From JBDREC01 sp043820105 [NCBI: Pseudomonadota bacterium] (GTDB taxonomy: Bacteria > Bdellovibrionota_F > JAHFAK01): a stretch of DNA of 64,000 bases. The notes below the pieces were generated by a model. That model had not been told where the DNA came from and ran no database searches. It saw nothing but the letters and a program-made list of their open reading frames with translations. Below, piece after piece: positions 61,421 through 64,000 of this stretch (position 1 is the first letter of the stretch; each line of letters starts with the position of its first letter). The DNA lies in assembly GCA_043820105.1 (NCBI GenBank), contig JBDREC010000046.1:18614-82613 (forward strand). Reading direction: 5' to 3'. The position numbers were made by a program, and so were the translations under genes.

Positions 61421-62125
61421 ATGTGTTTGAATTTTCTAAGAAAAGAAATGAAAAAAATCGCTGATCCTGAGAAGAAAAAAGTTTTACAGCGATTTTTTAA
61501 GACTGGCCCCGGGCAATATGGTGAAGGGGATGTTTTTATTGGGATCAAGGTGCCTGATCTTAGGAAGCTTTCAAAAAAATATAAAGATCTTTCCTTTAAA
61601 GAAATAAAAGAATTGTTGAAGTCTGAAGTTCACGAAGAGCGCATACTAGCAATTTTTATTATGATTCTTCAATACAATAAAGGCGATGATAAGCTTAAAA
61701 AGAAAATCTTTGATCTTTATTTAAAATCTACAAAGCATATTAATAACTGGGATCTAGTTGATTTGTCAGCTCATCATATTGTTGGTGATTATTTAAATGA
61801 TAAAGATCGCAGTATTTTGTTTGAACTCGCGAAAACGAATGATCTGTGGAAAAAGCGAATTTCCATGATTTCGTGCTTTTTCTATATAAGGAAAAAAGAT
61901 TTTTCTGATGCTCTAAAAATCTCCAAGATTCTTTTGAATGACGACCACGATTTAATTCACAAAGCCGTTGGCTGGATGCTGCGTGAAATCGGCAATCGTG
62001 ATTTGAAAACAGAAGAAACATTTCTTAAAAAACACTACAAAAAAATGCCAAGAACCATGCTTCGTTATGCAATTGAAAAATTTGAAGAAGGCAAAAGGCA
62101 GGATTATTTAAAGGGTAGGATATAG
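61421..62125 (+). CDS. AlkD-like DNA alkylation repair protein
   Basis: 234 residues, all-helical HEAT-like fold. GEGDVFIGIKVPDLRKLSKKY near the N-terminus, KHINNWDLVDLSAHHIVGDYL in the middle and DLIHKAVGWMLREIGNRD near the C-terminus are the AlkD family landmarks; W (NNW), D (WDLVD) and R (MLREIG) are the usual catalytic-pocket residues. AlkD excises 3-methyl- and 7-methylpurines without base flipping. The ATG at 61421 has no clear ribosome site. Confidence 0.9.
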   Translation: MCLNFLRKEMKKIADPEKKKVLQRFFKTGPGQYGEGDVFIGIKVPDLRKLSKKYKDLSFKEIKELLKSEVHEERILAIFIMILQYNKGDDKLKKKIFDLYLKSTKHINNWDLVDLSAHHIVGDYLNDKDRSILFELAKTNDLWKKRISMISCFFYIRKKDFSDALKISKILLNDDHDLIHKAVGWMLREIGNRDLKTEETFLKKHYKKMPRTMLRYAIEKFEEGKRQDYLKGRI

Positions 62126-62200
62126 CTGTTTCGATTCTCCTTATTCATGCAATAAATATATTTTTATAGCCCTCATGCAGTCGTGCTCTTGCATTTTTAT

Positions 62201-62224
62201 GCTTTTTGAAAAAGAGCTTTTATT
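62201..62224 (+). terminator. Possible terminator after the AlkD-like gene
   Basis: GCTTTTT pairs with AAAGAGC (62201-62217, one G-U pair) and is followed by TTTTATT. Confidence 0.45.
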
Positions 62225-62403
62225 ATGTTTTTTTTATTACTGCTAAGTCCCACAATAAATGAGAAAGGAATGTCCAAATATTCTCAAATTATCAGATAAA
62301 TAATATCCCGCTTTTATCCCGCTTAGAAATTTGGGACTAATTAAATGTTGCTATATTATAATTTAGAATAAATAAGAAGCTTTGATGAAAACATAAAAGG
62401 ACT

Positions 62404-62455
62404 GAGTAAAGAGAAATAGCTTATGATCTGACAAATCACTATTATCTCTTTACTC
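62404..62455. repeat. Long hairpin with a 16-base-pair stem
   Basis: GAGTAAAGAGAAATAG (62404-62419) pairs with CTATT-A-TCTCTTTACTC (62439-62455); one bulged A, 19-base loop. It lies ten bases before the frameshifted transposon ORF, so it may mark an element end or act as a translational attenuator. Confidence 0.65.
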
Positions 62456-62464
62456 TAACAAACT

Positions 62465-62876
62465 ATGAATATATCTAAAATAATTAAATCGTATGAGCAA
62501 GAAATAAATTCAAATAATTTTCGTCCCAGATCTTGATTGTTGTCCGGATTGTTATGGTAAGGCAAAAGATTTTAAGCGGCATGACAAAAGGCAAAAGCTG
62601 TTTAAGACGATAATAAATGGGTTTGTAGAAGCAGTAGTATCATTTCTTTATCGGTTCAAATGTCCTATTTGCGGCAAGACGTTTACCTATTATCCTGATT
62701 TTGTAATTCCATACAAACATTATACAAAGCCTGACATTTTAGCAAAGAGTACCCAATATCTTGAAGATGATAAAGCCACTTACAGAAGTGTTGTAGCTTA
62801 TGACGGTGACTTAATAGCTTATGCTGATGTCGATGGAGAGATTGATGAAAGGTCTTTGCAAGTAGTGCCATTATAA
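62465..62876 (+). pseudogene. Frameshifted zinc-knuckle ORF, transposon-accessory-like
   Basis: The first 21 codons (from ATG 62465, MNISKIIKSYEQEINSNNF) run into TGA at about 62534. The +1 frame then reads on without a stop to 62876: DCCPDCYG, RHDKRQKLFK, YRFKCPICGKTFTYYPDFVIPYKHY. Two CxxC knuckles and the YRFKCPICGKTF...PDF phrase resemble DUF6431-type proteins found beside insertion sequences. A one-base shift restores a ~137-residue product. It may be a dead gene or use programmed frameshifting at the TGA. Confidence 0.65.
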
Positions 62877-64000
62877 TGAAAAGCATCTCTCGCTTCTGTA
62901 TAAATTGTTGTATAACAATATTATTATTAAGATACAAGAAGGAGAGACGCAATGAATAGTTATATTGGAGCAGATTTGCATTCAAAGTCAATAACTTTTT
63001 CAAGAATTAATTTAAGAGGCAAGTTACTGGAGACAGAGACAGTTTCTACAAGTGAGCTGATGGTTTTAAAATATATTGGTTCAATAAAGGGTAAAAAAAG
63101 TATTACTTTTGAAGAGGGACCAATGGCTCAATGGATGGTAAATATTATCCATGATAAGGTTGATAAATATCTTGTTTGTGATCCCAAGAAGAATGCATTG
63201 ATTTATAAGGGAAATAGTAATGATAGAATTGATTCAGAGAAACTAGCAGAGCTATTACTATTGAATCGTTTAAAGGAAGTAGTTCATCCTGTTCAAAAAA
63301 GGAGACAAGAATTTAGAGAACTAATGAATACTTATTTTAAAGTAACTAAGGATATTAGAAGATCTAAGTGTCGTTTAAAGTCTTTGTTTAGAATGAAAGG
63401 GATTTTATGTGGAGGCAGTAAAGTTTATAATCCTGAAGCAAGAAAGGATTGGGCAAGCAAGCTAGTTGAACATAAAGTCACATTTAATAGTGCTAATCTT
63501 TATTGGGAGCAGATAGATTTATTAACAAGACAGAAAGATATCCTATATAATGAAATAAAAAAGCAGAAACATCATTTCAAAGAGATAGAAAAATTTTTAA
63601 TAATACCAGGAGTTGGTTTAATAACCGCAGCGACATTCAGTGCCATAATATTTGATCCTTTTAGGTTCAATAAAAAGTCTCAAATTTGGACATATTGTTG
63701 CTTGGGTTTAGAAGAAAATGACAGTGGAATTAATCCCAATGTGAGTTTAGAAAGAAAAAGAAGAGATAAAATAATAAGACATTTAACAAAGTCAGGAAAT
63801 AGACGATTAAAATATGTTTTAAAGAGTTCAGCAGAAACTGCTTGCCATAGATGCAATGACAATAAATATAAGAGAAAATACTTAAAGCAAAGATTAAATG
63901 GATTGTCTGAAAGTTCGAGCATCTTAACGGCGTCAAGGATGATATCAACTGATTTGTGGGGTATATTTAAGTATGTGAATAAACAATAAGCTTTAACCCA
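62877..64000 (+). mobile_element. IS110-family insertion sequence, right end beyond or near window edge
   Basis: Consists of the transposase gene and a short non-coding left flank with an ATTGTT/AACAAT palindrome (62904-62919). IS110 elements have no long terminal inverted repeats and may encode a guide (bridge) RNA in a flank. The ends cannot be fixed from this window; the left end may extend into the frameshifted ORF. Confidence 0.6.
62952..63989 (+). CDS. IS110-family transposase (DEDD recombinase)
   Basis: 345 residues, apparently full length. N-terminal RuvC-like DEDD domain: D8 in IGADLHSKS, E54/E55 in ITFEEG, D91 and D94 in SNDRIDSEKLAELL. Then a coiled-coil region and a C-terminal Tnp_20 domain with IPGVGLITAATFSAIIFDPFRF and catalytic-serine candidate S281 in HLTKSGNRRLKYVL. 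Such enzymes use a structured non-coding RNA to choose target and donor sites. A strong AAGGAGAG site precedes the ATG. The frame is intact, so the element may still be active. Confidence 0.92.
   Translation: MNSYIGADLHSKSITFSRINLRGKLLETETVSTSELMVLKYIGSIKGKKSITFEEGPMAQWMVNIIHDKVDKYLVCDPKKNALIYKGNSNDRIDSEKLAELLLLNRLKEVVHPVQKRRQEFRELMNTYFKVTKDIRRSKCRLKSLFRMKGILCGGSKVYNPEARKDWASKLVEHKVTFNSANLYWEQIDLLTRQKDILYNEIKKQKHHFKEIEKFLIIPGVGLITAATFSAIIFDPFRFNKKSQIWTYCCLGLEENDSGINPNVSLERKRRDKIIRHLTKSGNRRLKYVLKSSAETACHRCNDNKYKRKYLKQRLNGLSESSSILTASRMISTDLWGIFKYVNKQ

Larger units (their letters stand above)
62126..62464. other. Non-coding stretch with repeats and hairpins
   Basis: Contains a terminator-like hairpin (62201-62224), a 7-base inverted repeat AGTCCCA/TGGGACT (62246-62252 and 62332-62338), a 12-base-period direct repeat ATCCCGCTT (62304-62312 and 62316-62324) and a long hairpin (62404-62455). 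No gene seen. Confidence 0.5.

Overview
The window is an AT-rich, gene-dense chromosomal segment with no tRNA or rRNA gene and no CRISPR array that I can find. The gene set points to a Gram-negative, piliated bacterium of deltaproteobacterial grade: PilC/PilS/PilR/pilin, a complete Psp envelope-stress locus with PspF, a TRAP transporter with the lipoprotein TatT, many Sec-exported and lipobox proteins, single-chain GlyRS, and a NikR operator of the Geobacter type. I cannot assign a genus. Seven-base (GTAAGTG-like) and ten-base (CAAAATTCAA-like) tandem arrays recur between genes.

Layout. 1-4724 (+): a DsbA-like oxidoreductase cut by the window edge, a cNMP-binding protein, an orphan Flp-type pilin, a sodium/solute symporter and GlyRS. 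4730-13196 (-): a close-packed run pilC-pilS-pilR-pilin-unknown-parA-add-mazG behind a sigma70-like promoter. 13317-16945 (-): an RND exporter, nikR with its own operator, and a secreted Cys protein with a perfect sigma54 promoter. 17393-20767: two exported peptidases (S9 and C1B-like). 20943-23861: the psp operon on the minus strand, with an extra uncharacterised first gene, divergent from pspF. 24039-27851: TRAP transporter. 27925-32044: uvrA and a CofD/YvcK-like gene. 32045-36514: a sigma54-promoted putative small RNA, then a beta-rich lipoprotein and a HEAT-repeat protein resembling vitellogenin-type lipid-transfer proteins. 36691-44821: histidine kinase, LuxR-type regulator, glutamate dehydrogenase and two ATP-grasp proteins related to PEP synthase; the larger carries the same N-terminal sensor domain as the kinase plus a C-terminal nucleotidyltransferase. 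44824-48053: phosphoesterase, zinc-ribbon membrane protein, and an SDR/steroid-5-alpha-reductase pair. 48068-52879: a 1215-residue secreted protein ending in a complete JAMM metalloprotease motif, divergent from a Pal-like lipoprotein; each has a perfect sigma54 promoter. 53151-58552: GH114-like lipoprotein, Tex, a six-Cys RiPP-like peptide and two secreted unknowns. 58553-64000: a decayed zone with a truncated FAD oxidoreductase, an alpha/beta hydrolase, AlkD-like protein, a frameshifted zinc-knuckle ORF and an IS110-family transposase.

The most interesting threads are: a scattered sigma54 (-24/-12) regulon aimed at envelope and secreted products; the kinase/GDH/double-ATP-grasp/nucleotidyltransferase cluster; the secreted JAMM protein; the LLTP-like protein with its lipoprotein partner; and the sigma54-driven small RNA candidate. 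Promoter and family calls come from reading the sequence only; no search was run.
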